Of a stretch of 64,000 nt of DNA, positions 33,851 through 43,491 are shown piece after piece (within the stretch, counting starts at the first letter, position 1; the number at the start of each line of letters is the position of its first letter). Origin of the DNA: [Flexibacter] sp. ATCC 35103. GTDB taxonomy: Bacteria > Bacteroidota > Bacteroidia > Flavobacteriales > Flavobacteriaceae. The DNA lies in the NCBI RefSeq assembly GCF_001975985.1, contig NZ_MTQF01000005.1:62001-126000 (forward strand), in the 5' to 3' direction. Position numbers and translations under genes: made by a program. Under the pieces are notes generated by a model. The model saw only the letters and a program-made list of their open reading frames with translations, ran no database searches and was not told the DNA's origin.

Positions 33851-35260
33851 ATGAATTCAGTACTTCAACACGATCTCAATGATTTCGAAAACATACTTAA
33901 TCAGGTAAAACAACAAGGAATAGATTTTTTAAATAATATCGATAGTATTCCCACTTCCAATAAAAATACAATTGATCCAACGCGAGATTTAAACGAATTA
34001 GGATTAGGATCGTTAGTTGCTTTAAAAGAATTTAATGAGAGATTAGCACCTTTGATGGTTGCTTCTCCCGGACCAAGATATTTAGGGTTTGTAACCGGAG
34101 GTTCTACACCAGCTTCAATTGTTGGAGATTGGCTGACAACTGTTTATGATCAAAATACACAAGCTGTAAAAGCGCAGGGAGGAGTTTCTGCTTTAATAGA
34201 ATTTGAAACGATCAATTTGTTGTTGCAATTACTAAACTTGCCTAAATCATTTTCAGGTGGATTTGTAACCGGAGCAACAATGTCTAATTTTACTTGTTTA
34301 GGTGTGGCAAGACAATGGTTTGGTGCTCAATCAGGGAAAGATTTTGCTAAAAACGGGATATCAGAAACGATAAATATCCTAACTGCAACACCACATTCAT
34401 CCTCGATAAAAACATTATCGATGTTAGGTGTAGGCAGTAATAATTACACGACAATTAAAACCATAGAAGGCAATCGTGAAGCAATTGATATTGCTGATTT
34501 AGAACAGCATATTCAAAATTTAAACGGAAAACCTTTTATCCTTATTTCAAGCGCCGGAACTGTGAATACAGCAGATTTTGATGATTTTGAAGCCATTTCA
34601 AAACTTAAAGAAAAATACAATTTCTGGTGGCACATTGATGCTGCATTTGGTGGTTTTGCTGCTGTTTCGGATAAATTTAAACACCTTGTAGAAGGTTGGG
34701 AAGGCGCAGATAGTATTACAATTGATTGTCATAAATGGCTGAATGTACCTTATGAAAGTGCTTTTTATTTAATTAAAAAAGAACATATGAATCTTCAGGT
34801 AGAAACTTTTCAGAATTCTAATGCTCCGTACTTGGGAAATCCGCTCGAGAATTTTAACTATCTGAATGTATTACCGGAAAACTCCCGCCGTTTGAGAGCT
34901 TTACCGGTTTGGTTTTCTTTAGTTGCTTATGGAAAAGAAGGTTTTCAGGATATTATAGAGAATAGTACTGCACTGGCTTTGCATTTTGCAAATGCACTTA
35001 TCGAAAATGATAATTTTGAACTTTTGGCTCCAATTCGTCTCAATAATGTTTGTTTTACTTTAAAAGGAAATCAGAATCAGGAAAAAGTTTCTGCTTTTTT
35101 AACTCACTTAAATGATAAAGGAAAAGTATTTATGACGCCAACTGTTTATCAAAATAAGAAAGGAATAAGAGCGTCTTTTGTTAATTGGAGGACAACTGAA
35201 AACGACATTAAAATAATTATAGAAGAATTAATCGCAACACTTTCTGATTTGGATTTGTAG
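33851..35260 (+). CDS. PLP-dependent decarboxylase (group II)
   Basis: A 469-residue fold type I enzyme of the pyridoxal-dependent decarboxylase family (glutamate / aromatic amino acid decarboxylases). PLP Lys295 lies in DCHKWLN, preceded by HIDAAFGG with the PLP Asp. It might act on an aromatic amino acid, 2,4-diaminobutyrate or glutamate; the sequence does not decide. No partner gene. It is followed by a clear terminator. Confidence 0.88.
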   Translation: MNSVLQHDLNDFENILNQVKQQGIDFLNNIDSIPTSNKNTIDPTRDLNELGLGSLVALKEFNERLAPLMVASPGPRYLGFVTGGSTPASIVGDWLTTVYDQNTQAVKAQGGVSALIEFETINLLLQLLNLPKSFSGGFVTGATMSNFTCLGVARQWFGAQSGKDFAKNGISETINILTATPHSSSIKTLSMLGVGSNNYTTIKTIEGNREAIDIADLEQHIQNLNGKPFILISSAGTVNTADFDDFEAISKLKEKYNFWWHIDAAFGGFAAVSDKFKHLVEGWEGADSITIDCHKWLNVPYESAFYLIKKEHMNLQVETFQNSNAPYLGNPLENFNYLNVLPENSRRLRALPVWFSLVAYGKEGFQDIIENSTALALHFANALIENDNFELLAPIRLNNVCFTLKGNQNQEKVSAFLTHLNDKGKVFMTPTVYQNKKGIRASFVNWRTTENDIKIIIEELIATLSDLDL

Positions 35261-35283
35261 TATAATTTTTAAACTTTCTGAAT

Positions 35284-35312
35284 GCCTGCTGACTGTGTTA
35301 GCGGGCTTTTTT
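35284..35312 (+). terminator. Terminator after the decarboxylase
   Basis: GCCTGCT (35284-35290) pairs with AGCGGGC (35300-35306), one G-T pair, followed by six T. Confidence 0.8.
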
Positions 35313-35488
35313 ATGTCTTGAATTTAAAATTTACTTGAATTTTAGCTTTAAATTTTAACTTTTTAAATACTATTTATTAAGCAAATCTTAAGATAGAATT
35401 AATTTAATCTTAAAAATCATTTCTTTTTTTACTAAAAAAGCATTTAAAAAGTTAATTAGTATTCTTATTTAGAATAATTAAATATAAG

Positions 35489-35519
35489 TTGCAAAAACTG
35501 TTAATAGAAGTTAATTTTG
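35489..35519 (+). promoter_or_regulatory. Promoter of the xus-like locus
   Basis: TTG (35489-35491), 20 nt, then TAATTTTG (35512-35519), a full match to TAnnTTTG, 27 bp before the ATG of the receptor gene. The 170 bp upstream are extremely AT-rich; no clear iron-box palindrome was settled on. Confidence 0.55.
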
Positions 35520-35545
35520 TGCCAAATTAATTTCAACTTCAGGTA

Positions 35546-37909
35546 ATGCAAATCAAAAGAATATTTCTCTTACTCTTAGTTCTTGTAACTTCAATTCAAG
35601 GTTTTTCTCAAAATAAAAAATTAATCTTAACGGGAATCATTTTAGAAAATAATGGTAAACCTGCCGAAGGTGTTTCTGTAGCATTAAAAGGAACGGCTTA
35701 TTCTACTTTAACAAATGAAAAAGGAGAGTATGAAATAGCAGCAGAACCAGGAAATTATGTGTTATCTGTTAGTTCTGTTGGTTTTAAATCCAGACAAACA
35801 AAGATTAATCTTCAATCAGACCAAACTGCTCCAAGTATAACTATCGAAGAAGATATGGCTGCTCTGAATGAAGTTCAGGTAACTGGAAAGTCTAAAGTAG
35901 AACGTGTTCGTGAACAAGCTTTTAATGTTGCTGCTGTTGATTTGAAAATGGTTCATAATAGTTCTCAGGATTTAAATCAGGTATTAAACAGAACAACAGG
36001 TATTCGTGTTAGGGAATCCGGTGGAATGGGATCTGATTTTAAATTTTCATTAAATGGATTTTCAGGAAATCAGGTTAAGTTTTTTATGGATGGTATCCCA
36101 ATAGACAGTTACGGATCTTCTTTTACACTAAATAATATTCCGGTTAATCTGGCAGAACGTATTGAGGTTTACAAAGGTGTTGTTCCGGTAGAATTAGGTA
36201 GTGATGCTCTTGGTGGTGCTGTAAATATAATTACAAACCAATCTGTAAAGCGTTATGTTGATGCATCTTATAGTTTTGGTTCATTTAATACACATAAGTT
36301 AGCAATTAACACCCGTTTTAGTGGTAAAAATGGTTTGGTTGCCAATATAAATGCTTTTGGTAATTATTCTGATAACAGTTATAAGGTTGATGCGAGTGTT
36401 GCTGATAAAAACGGAAATTTTGGTCCGGAACAGGCTTATAAACAGTTTCATGATGGTTATCAATCAGCTGGGATTATGGCAGAAATAGGAGTAAAGAATA
36501 AATCATATGCTGATTATCTTTTATTTGGAATGATGGTCTCTGGCAATAAAAAAGAAATACAAACCGGAAGCACAATGCAAAGAGTTGTAGGTGATGCTTT
36601 TAAGGATAGTAAGGCTTTTGTTCCTTCTGTTAAATATAAAAAAGACAGCCTTTTTACTAAAAATTTGTCTGTTAATTTAGCGGCATCTTACAGTATCGTA
36701 AATAGTCGATCTGTAGATACTTCTTCTTACAGATACAAATGGGATGGAAGCCGTACTATAGAAAATTTAAATAGTGGGGGAGAAATAACCCGTGAAAAAA
36801 CGCTTTATGTTTATGATAATCATTCGCTTCAGACGAATACCAATTTTAAATATGATTTAAATGAACAGCAGTATCTTGTGTTGAATCACTCTCTTGTTGA
36901 TTTAACGCGTAAAGAAGACGATGAGTACAGAACAATTACAAAACCTGGTTCTCCTACTTTAAATAAAAATATTTTAGGTCTTTCTTATAATCTGGCAGCA
37001 TTTGATCGAAAATTATCTTTTATAGCTTTTACTAAAAAATACTTCTTAAAAAGCAGTATGATGGTCGTAAAAGATGATTATGCAGAAACCAAGCAATACG
37101 ATGTCTTAAAAAATTCATTTGATGATTTGGGTTATGGAACAGCTTTAGGTTATTTTATTACTGGCGAAATACAGGTTAAAGCATCTTATGAACACGCTTT
37201 TCGTTTACCTGCAGCCGAAGAAATGTTAGGTGATGGTTTACTTATTTTGCCAACGCCGGGATTAAAACCAGAGTCCAGTGATAATTTTAATGCAGGATTT
37301 GCTTTTAAGAAAGCATATGAAAAACACTCATTTGGCTTTCAGGGAAATTTTATTTATCGAAATGCAAAAGATTACATACGAATAAAAGCACAAGGAGCTC
37401 AATCTCAGTTTGAAAACATTGCAGACGTAAGAGTTACCGGTTTCGACGGCGCTTTTCATTACGGTTATATGAACTGGCTGACTTTTGAAATAAACGCTAC
37501 ACATCAAAAAACTATTGATACCAGAAAATTTGATCCGGCCGGATCTAATATCCCAAATGCTTTAAAAGGTGCTCAAATAGCAAATGAACCAATTTTTTAT
37601 GGGAATGCTAATTTAGGCTTCAACTTTAGAAAAATCAGAACTTCTGATGATAATCTAACCGTTAATTTATTCTCCAACTATATAGCTGAATACTATTTAG
37701 TATCAACCAAAAACGGATCGCCAGACAGTAGAAGAACAATACCGGAACAATTTACACAAAGTATTGCTACGGCTTATGTGTTTGGGCAAGGAAAGTACAA
37801 TGTGGGTTTAGAATGCAATAATATTACCGACACAAAAGTATATGACTACTTCAAAGTACAAAAACCAGGAAGATCGTTTACAATCAAATTCAGATATTTT
37901 ATAAACTAA
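35546..37909 (+). CDS. TonB-dependent receptor, XusA-like
   Basis: A 787-residue outer-membrane receptor. Signal peptide (residues 1-21, ending in SIQGFSQ), a carboxypeptidase-regulatory-like beta-sandwich (about 24-108, LTGIILENNGKPAEGVSV), a plug (about 115-225) with ALGGAVNIITN, then a barrel ending in TIKFRYFIN. With the DUF4374 lipoprotein and the PepSY protein that follow, this has the gene order of the xenosiderophore system XusABC of Bacteroides thetaiotaomicron. It is likely to import an iron-siderophore. Gene order and families support the role; ligand not known. Confidence 0.9.
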   Translation: MQIKRIFLLLLVLVTSIQGFSQNKKLILTGIILENNGKPAEGVSVALKGTAYSTLTNEKGEYEIAAEPGNYVLSVSSVGFKSRQTKINLQSDQTAPSITIEEDMAALNEVQVTGKSKVERVREQAFNVAAVDLKMVHNSSQDLNQVLNRTTGIRVRESGGMGSDFKFSLNGFSGNQVKFFMDGIPIDSYGSSFTLNNIPVNLAERIEVYKGVVPVELGSDALGGAVNIITNQSVKRYVDASYSFGSFNTHKLAINTRFSGKNGLVANINAFGNYSDNSYKVDASVADKNGNFGPEQAYKQFHDGYQSAGIMAEIGVKNKSYADYLLFGMMVSGNKKEIQTGSTMQRVVGDAFKDSKAFVPSVKYKKDSLFTKNLSVNLAASYSIVNSRSVDTSSYRYKWDGSRTIENLNSGGEITREKTLYVYDNHSLQTNTNFKYDLNEQQYLVLNHSLVDLTRKEDDEYRTITKPGSPTLNKNILGLSYNLAAFDRKLSFIAFTKKYFLKSSMMVVKDDYAETKQYDVLKNSFDDLGYGTALGYFITGEIQVKASYEHAFRLPAAEEMLGDGLLILPTPGLKPESSDNFNAGFAFKKAYEKHSFGFQGNFIYRNAKDYIRIKAQGAQSQFENIADVRVTGFDGAFHYGYMNWLTFEINATHQKTIDTRKFDPAGSNIPNALKGAQIANEPIFYGNANLGFNFRKIRTSDDNLTVNLFSNYIAEYYLVSTKNGSPDSRRTIPEQFTQSIATAYVFGQGKYNVGLECNNITDTKVYDYFKVQKPGRSFTIKFRYFIN

Positions 37910-37934
37910 TTAATAATTTTTTAAATTTAAAACA

Positions 37935-39164
37935 ATGATAACTAGAACTAAAACACTTTTAGCTTTATTCATACTATCAGCAGTTACATTTTCATGTAGC
38001 AATGATGATTCAGCGCCTGTAGAAGATCCGGCTGATGTAAGTTATGTACTTGCCTATCAAACAACTGATTTTGACACCTACATTTGGCAGTTTGAATCTA
38101 CAGATGAACTTTTGACTGGAACAATCAATATGGTTGGAAAAGGAATCGAGCAGCCAGCAAGTGCAGGTGTACCTGTAGCGAATACATTTTTTGCCCTTTC
38201 TGGAGAAAATGAAGGTTCTGTTGGTTATTTCCTAAATACGGATGGTAAATTAGCAACAAGTAATCATGTTTTTACAGGAGATACTTATGCTTACGGAACT
38301 ACAGATGATAATAAATTAATTTTGGTAAACTCTCCTTGGGATGCCAGTTCAACACAAAACGAATTAATTTTATATGATCCGGCTACTACAAGTATTACAA
38401 ATCGTGTATTTGATGATTTCGTTTTACCTAACGGACATTTTTTATGGCCTACAAGTGTAAATGTATCAGGAAATAGAGTTTTTGTATCTACATTTGAACG
38501 TGATGCTAACTGGAAATTGTATCAGGAAAATGCAGTTGTAAAAGTTTATGAATATCCTTCTTTAAAATATGTAAAAACTATTACAGATACTCGTACAACA
38601 GCTATTGGGCAATATTATACTAATACAGGAATGGTTCAGACAGAATCTGGAGACATTTATACATTCTCTTCAAATTCACGTACGGCAGGTTATACTGCAA
38701 CAGCTTCTCACTCAGGAGTTCTTAGAATTAAAAAAGGACAATCAGAATTTGATTCTACTTATTTCTTAGATATGGAAGCAAGCAGTCTTAAAGGAAAAGT
38801 TGTATCAGCTTATCCTGTAGGAGGCGAAAAAGTATTAATCAATTATATTCCTTCGGATATTGATGCAGCACAAGGAAACTGGAGTTTCTTAAACTATGGT
38901 ACCTTTAAATTTAAATCTGCTATAGTAGATCTTAATTCAAAAGCAATCACGGCAGTTACAGGATTGCCTGACCATGCGGGAGATAATTATTATGGTTTTG
39001 GAAGTGCTTTTACAGAAAACGGAAAAACATACAAAAGTTTTGTAACAAACGATGAAGGACGTGTTTACCAAATCGATGTTAATTCAGGCGTTGCTGTAAA
39101 AGGAGCTCTTATTACCGGAGGTGTAAACTTACCTGCAATTACAAAATTAACGAAGAAAAAATAA
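37935..39164 (+). CDS. DUF4374 surface lipoprotein, XusB-like
   Basis: A 409-residue lipoprotein: signal peptide with lipobox TFSC (Cys at about 21), then an Asp/Ser-rich stretch (SNDDSAPVEDPAD) typical for surface export of lipoproteins, then a beta-propeller-like domain of DUF4374. In Bacteroides, XusB binds siderophores at the surface and hands them to XusA. The gene follows the receptor by 25 nt. The last residues are KLTKKK. Confidence 0.88.
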   Translation: MITRTKTLLALFILSAVTFSCSNDDSAPVEDPADVSYVLAYQTTDFDTYIWQFESTDELLTGTINMVGKGIEQPASAGVPVANTFFALSGENEGSVGYFLNTDGKLATSNHVFTGDTYAYGTTDDNKLILVNSPWDASSTQNELILYDPATTSITNRVFDDFVLPNGHFLWPTSVNVSGNRVFVSTFERDANWKLYQENAVVKVYEYPSLKYVKTITDTRTTAIGQYYTNTGMVQTESGDIYTFSSNSRTAGYTATASHSGVLRIKKGQSEFDSTYFLDMEASSLKGKVVSAYPVGGEKVLINYIPSDIDAAQGNWSFLNYGTFKFKSAIVDLNSKAITAVTGLPDHAGDNYYGFGSAFTENGKTYKSFVTNDEGRVYQIDVNSGVAVKGALITGGVNLPAITKLTKKK

Positions 39165-39285
39165 GAAAATAAATTCTGATTTTTTTTATCAAAAACTACC
39201 ATATAGTCAGTGCTGTTAAAATGCTGATTATATGGTTTTTTAATAACAGCTGGATTTGCCAGCATGCCATTAATTCGAAATAAAT

Positions 39286-40452
39286 ATGAGCCTGATCAAA
39301 AAACAAAATTCCAAACCTCCAAACAAACAAAAATCACGTTTTAGTAAAATCAATGCCTGGCTTCATTTATGGCTTGGACTTGCTTCAGGTATAATTGTAT
39401 TTATTATGGGAATTACAGGTTGTCTTTTAGTTTTTGAACAAGAGATTAAAACACTAACAGCACCTTATTTGACTGTCGAAGCACAAAGTCCGGATAAATT
39501 ATTGCCGCCTTCTAAAATTTACGAAGCAGTTCATAAAGCATTACCCAATAAAGAAATTCACGGAGTTTGGTATAATGGTTTAGATAAATCAATTAAAGTC
39601 GATATCGAATCGGATTCGTTGATTTATGTAAATCCGTATAACGGTAAAATTACCGGAATGGCAGATCATGAAGACTTTTTTCATATTATGGATGAAGGCC
39701 ATCGTAATCTTTGGTTAGAGCGTGATCTTGGTTCTCAAATTACGGCTTGGGCAACTTTTGTTTTTTTCTTTTTATTAATAAGCGGATTGATACTTTGGTT
39801 CCCTAAAAAATGGAATAAGACAACCAGAAATAGTAGTTTTAAGATAAAATGGGACGCGAAATTCAAACGTCTTAATTATGATTTGCATAATGTCATGGGT
39901 TTTTATACGCTTATTTTGGCTATGCTTATTGCCTTTACAGGAATGTTAATGAGTTTTCATTGGTTACGGGAAAGCACGTATTGGATAAGTGGAGGCTGGG
40001 CCGATAAAAAAGAAAATAAAGAACAAGTTATTGAGGTTAAAAAAGATTCTTTATCGCAACAACAATTAGATAAGTTGGCTGCTGCCGATTTTATCTGGAA
40101 AAAGGTAAGAACCGAAATTGCGAAGGAAAATAAAGAAGCAGTTATCATTCATTTTCCAGACGACCCAAAAGAAGATATTTATGCCTGTACAGATATGCAT
40201 AGAGGAGTTTGGAGAGATTTATATTTTGATCCTAAAACACTTGAATTACTTTCTAAATCTCAAAACTATATCAGTGACGAACGTTTTTCAAAATGGTTAA
40301 TGCGATCTAATTATAGTCTTCATATTGGCGCAATAGGAGGATTGCCTACAAAGATCATTTATTTTACAGCCAGTTTAATATGTGCCAGTTTACCCGTTAC
40401 CGGATTTTATATCTGGTGGGGAAGAAAGAAAAAGCAAAAAACGAGAGTTTAA
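39286..40452 (+). CDS. PepSY-domain membrane protein, XusC-like
   Basis: A 388-residue inner-membrane protein with four main transmembrane segments (about 28-48, 150-168, 200-222 and 350-372) and two PepSY domains between. Conserved helix-1 text INAWLHLWLGLASGI and the His residues in the helices (HLWLG, DLHNVMGFY, SLHIGAIGG) suggest heme-type or electron-transfer sites, as known in PepSY reductases of siderophores. It is third in the xus-like locus, where it would release iron from imported siderophore. Confidence 0.88.
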   Translation: MSLIKKQNSKPPNKQKSRFSKINAWLHLWLGLASGIIVFIMGITGCLLVFEQEIKTLTAPYLTVEAQSPDKLLPPSKIYEAVHKALPNKEIHGVWYNGLDKSIKVDIESDSLIYVNPYNGKITGMADHEDFFHIMDEGHRNLWLERDLGSQITAWATFVFFFLLISGLILWFPKKWNKTTRNSSFKIKWDAKFKRLNYDLHNVMGFYTLILAMLIAFTGMLMSFHWLRESTYWISGGWADKKENKEQVIEVKKDSLSQQQLDKLAAADFIWKKVRTEIAKENKEAVIIHFPDDPKEDIYACTDMHRGVWRDLYFDPKTLELLSKSQNYISDERFSKWLMRSNYSLHIGAIGGLPTKIIYFTASLICASLPVTGFYIWWGRKKKQKTRV

Positions 40453-40496
40453 AACCTCGTTTAATTTTACTTATTTATTATTAGTTAGTTTCTTAA

Positions 40497-40540
40497 AAGT
40501 CTTTTGTGAGAAGTGCAACTTCTTCAAGAGACTTTTTTTT
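40497..40540 (+). terminator. Terminator after the xus-like locus
   Basis: AAGTCTTTTG pairs with CAAGAGACTT, with an inner AGAAGT/ACTTCT stem; eight T at the end. Confidence 0.8.
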
Positions 40541-40618
40541 GTTTAAAAAGTAAAGTATTAATTCAATACTAGTTGTATTTGAGTGATTTCCGTTTGCCAT
40601 ACTGAGCGAAACCTATTT

Positions 40619-40689
40619 GTCAGACTGAGCGAAGTCGAAGTCCCGCAAAGTGATTCAGTACACGGGACTTCGACTTCGCTCAGTCTGAC
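40619..40689. repeat. 27-bp perfect inverted repeat (GTCAGACTGAGCGAAGTCGA type)
   Basis: Bases 40619-40645 and 40663-40689 are perfect inverted copies, loop 17 nt. Extra half copies flank it (ACTGAGCGAAAC at about 40601; CGTTCAGTCTGACA at about 40693). Intergenic, between convergent genes. Repeat of this kind is likely dispersed in the genome. Confidence 0.85.
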
Positions 40690-40864
40690 ATCCGTTCAGT
40701 CTGACATTGTATAAACATTACAATGAAATAAAAACAGCGTAAATCCATTTAAATCGGTATCATCCGCGTGCAATTTAACCAAAAACAGAAAGAGCCTGCT
40801 AACTACAAACAGACTCTTTTCCATCAAAAAAAAACAAAAAACAAGGAAACTAAAGATCCAAATA

Positions 40865-42988
40865 TTAGATTCTATACGTAAAAGCTATTGTAGCAATTCG
40901 ATTATCAAGATCATATCTTTTATTGATATTTGTTTGGGCTAAAACTGAATTGATGTGAAAATTATTGGTATTAAAAATGTCTGTAATATTAAGTTTGATA
41001 TTGCCTTTCTTAGAAAGAACCTGTTTAGATATTCCGATACTAAAATCAAAGAAAGGATCTCTTTCATAAATACCCAGATTTGATTTCGATTGATATTGTG
41101 CATTTGCTTCGGCTTTCCAGCTTTCTGTTATGGTAAAAGAGTTTTGAACGCTTAAATTCAAAGTAACAATTGGATCAATTTTGTCCGTGTTCACAACATT
41201 GCCCATAAATTTATTTTCGAAAATATTAAAAAGCGTGTTTACAGACCACCATTTATAAATTTCATTTGTGTTTGTAATATTTGCACCATAATTATACGAT
41301 TTATCAACATTAATTTGTGAGGTTACTGTTGTGTTATTATCAGGATTGTAGACGTAAACTTCAGTAAATACATCTTTAGTTTTACTAAAGTATAATGATG
41401 CCATAAAAGTACTTTTCCAGGCATATCCAATTTCTGTTGAATGTGTGATTTCAGGAACCAAATTTGGATTTCCTTGTGAGTAATTAAAAGAGTCATCATA
41501 AAAACGAAACGGATTTAAATCGAACTGACTTGGTCTGTTAATTCTTTTACTGTATGATGCGTGTAAAGAGTGATTACTATTCAATTCATATTTCATGGAA
41601 ACACTTGGAAACCATTTTAGATAATCATCTTTATGCTCTTCATTTAAGGTTTTCTGTAAAATATTTATAGCCGTATATTCTGAACGTAAACCACCCTGAA
41701 TGTTTAATTTTTCCATTTGATATTTATAGTTCGCATAAGCAGCATAAATTTGCTCTTTGTATTCAAAATGATTGGTCGAATTAAGATCGATAATCCACTG
41801 GTTGTTCTCGTTGTATTCATAAACGGATGGATTATCATTGTTTTTTACACTAGCTTTAAATCCCCATTCTATAGACTGCTTTTCTTTTAGCGGATTGGTA
41901 AAATCAACTTTTCCGGTAAAAACCTTCAATTGAGACGGGATAAAACCTCTTCGGTCATTAATATTAGCTGTACTTGTAGCATCTATATTCGTGGCACTTT
42001 GAAACTGATTCGATCTGAATTTTGAAGTTTCATATTCAAAATCAAATGAAATATTTTTTCCTTCGGTATTAAATTTATGAACTCCGGAGAAAGCATAGGT
42101 ATAATCGTTCCATTTTTCTTTGCTGTTATTATAGGTCGAAGCATCAAATTGTACCTGATCTAAGTCATTAAGCAATGTGTTTCTACCGTTGGAAATATTT
42201 TGATAACGACCAATTTTTGCGTCAACATACACTTCTAAATTTGTTTTAGGAGAAATCTCATAAGTTGTTCCTACTTTAAAATTATTAGATGTCAATGGTT
42301 CATCAGTAGTTGCCGTTTGATGATTTTTAGTTGAAATAGTTTGGCGTGTTGCATCCGTATATTGATTTTGATCGAATTCTTTGCGCTCTTCTTCGCCTCT
42401 AAAAGTGTAGCTATAGTTTCCGTAAACCCCAAACTTTTCTTTGTTGTAACTTAAATTTACGCCAGAGTTTGTTCTGTTTTTTCGTCCTCGTCCGTAATTT
42501 GTAAAAACAGTTCCTTTAAGTCCGCCTGCATTTGGTTTTTTTAAAACGATATTAATAATTCCGGCTTTTCCGGTTGCATCATATTTAGATGAAGGATTTG
42601 TAATTACTTCTATTTGTTTGATATTAGATGAGGTTGTCGATTTTAAGTAATTCGCCAGTTCTTTTTGCGAAAGCTGTGTTAATTTTCCATTTATCATCAC
42701 ACCAACACCTTGTTGCCCTCTAATAGACAATTCGCCGTCCTGAGAAACTACAACTCCCGGAGCGCGCGATAAAACATCTAAAGCAGTTCCGCCTTCAGAA
42801 ACAATACTATTTTCGACATTAAAAACTAATCTGTCTGATTTTTGAGTGTATAAAACTTTCTTTTTTGTGATTACTATTTCATCTAAAACATTGATAGAAG
42901 TTTCGACAATACTGTCCGTTTCTTTTTCTGTCTGCGAATATCCGTAGACCGAAAATGCGAGCATAATAGATGTTAAAAAATTCTTCAT
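40865..42988 (-). CDS. Outer-membrane beta-barrel receptor (TonB-dependent-like)
   Basis: A 707-residue protein with signal peptide (about residues 1-19), a short N-terminal segment, a plug domain (about 50-150; LDVLSRAPGVVVSQDG, SIRGQQGVGVMINGK, GIINIVLKK), and a long barrel, end ATIAFTYRI. It belongs to the group of Bacteroidota outer-membrane barrel proteins related to TonB receptors but lacking a carboxypeptidase-like N-terminal domain. Ligand unknown. Single gene on the minus strand. Confidence 0.87.
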   Translation of the reverse strand: MKNFLTSIMLAFSVYGYSQTEKETDSIVETSINVLDEIVITKKKVLYTQKSDRLVFNVENSIVSEGGTALDVLSRAPGVVVSQDGELSIRGQQGVGVMINGKLTQLSQKELANYLKSTTSSNIKQIEVITNPSSKYDATGKAGIINIVLKKPNAGGLKGTVFTNYGRGRKNRTNSGVNLSYNKEKFGVYGNYSYTFRGEEERKEFDQNQYTDATRQTISTKNHQTATTDEPLTSNNFKVGTTYEISPKTNLEVYVDAKIGRYQNISNGRNTLLNDLDQVQFDASTYNNSKEKWNDYTYAFSGVHKFNTEGKNISFDFEYETSKFRSNQFQSATNIDATSTANINDRRGFIPSQLKVFTGKVDFTNPLKEKQSIEWGFKASVKNNDNPSVYEYNENNQWIIDLNSTNHFEYKEQIYAAYANYKYQMEKLNIQGGLRSEYTAINILQKTLNEEHKDDYLKWFPSVSMKYELNSNHSLHASYSKRINRPSQFDLNPFRFYDDSFNYSQGNPNLVPEITHSTEIGYAWKSTFMASLYFSKTKDVFTEVYVYNPDNNTTVTSQINVDKSYNYGANITNTNEIYKWWSVNTLFNIFENKFMGNVVNTDKIDPIVTLNLSVQNSFTITESWKAEANAQYQSKSNLGIYERDPFFDFSIGISKQVLSKKGNIKLNITDIFNTNNFHINSVLAQTNINKRYDLDNRIATIAFTYRI

Positions 42989-43407
42989 GATATCTGGATT
43001 TGATTTTTTGTTGGAGTAGGAGTCTTAATGTAGAATGGAATTCGAACGTATTTATTTAAGAAGCTTTTTTATTTTAAAACAATACTTTCCAATTTGTCAG
43101 AAAGTGTTTTTCGGAGATGCAAAAAACGGCTTAATAGCTTCGAAAGATAGATTTTGATTGAGCTGAGTGCGGAAAACATTACAGTGGTATTTGAAGTTTC
43201 AGTTTTCAAATATAATACTATTTATATCAAGTCTAAATAAAAATAGTTAAAATTTGTATGCTAAAAATGTAATAATTTGATAACTAGTAATTTCTGATTT
43301 AGCAAAAAATCAGAAATTATAAATAAACGCAGAGTTTTAAGATAAAAGCCCTAAAAATATAAGGTTTTTTGCATCCGGAGAATTAGACACACAAATAATA
43401 TATACCA
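42989..43407. other. Gene-free stretch between the barrel gene and gldA
   Basis: About 420 bp, AT-rich. It should contain the promoter of the minus-strand barrel gene. No ORF, repeat or RNA structure was recognised. Confidence 0.5.
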
Positions 43408-43452
43408 TAAAAAAGCCAATTCTTTAAAAAATAAAAAGAATTGGCTTTTTTA
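43408..43452 (-). terminator. Terminator after gldA
   Basis: AAAAAGCCAATTCTTT (43410-43425) and its complement (43435-43450), loop 9 nt. T/A runs on both sides, so it could work in both directions. Confidence 0.85.
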
Positions 43453-43491
43453 TGAAAACTGAAACTGAAACTGAGACTGAAAACTGTGACT

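Noticed and set aside
40619..40689. Inverted repeat as an insertion-sequence end or CRISPR repeat
   Set aside because: Only one inverted pair, no transposase and no regular spacing of direct repeats.
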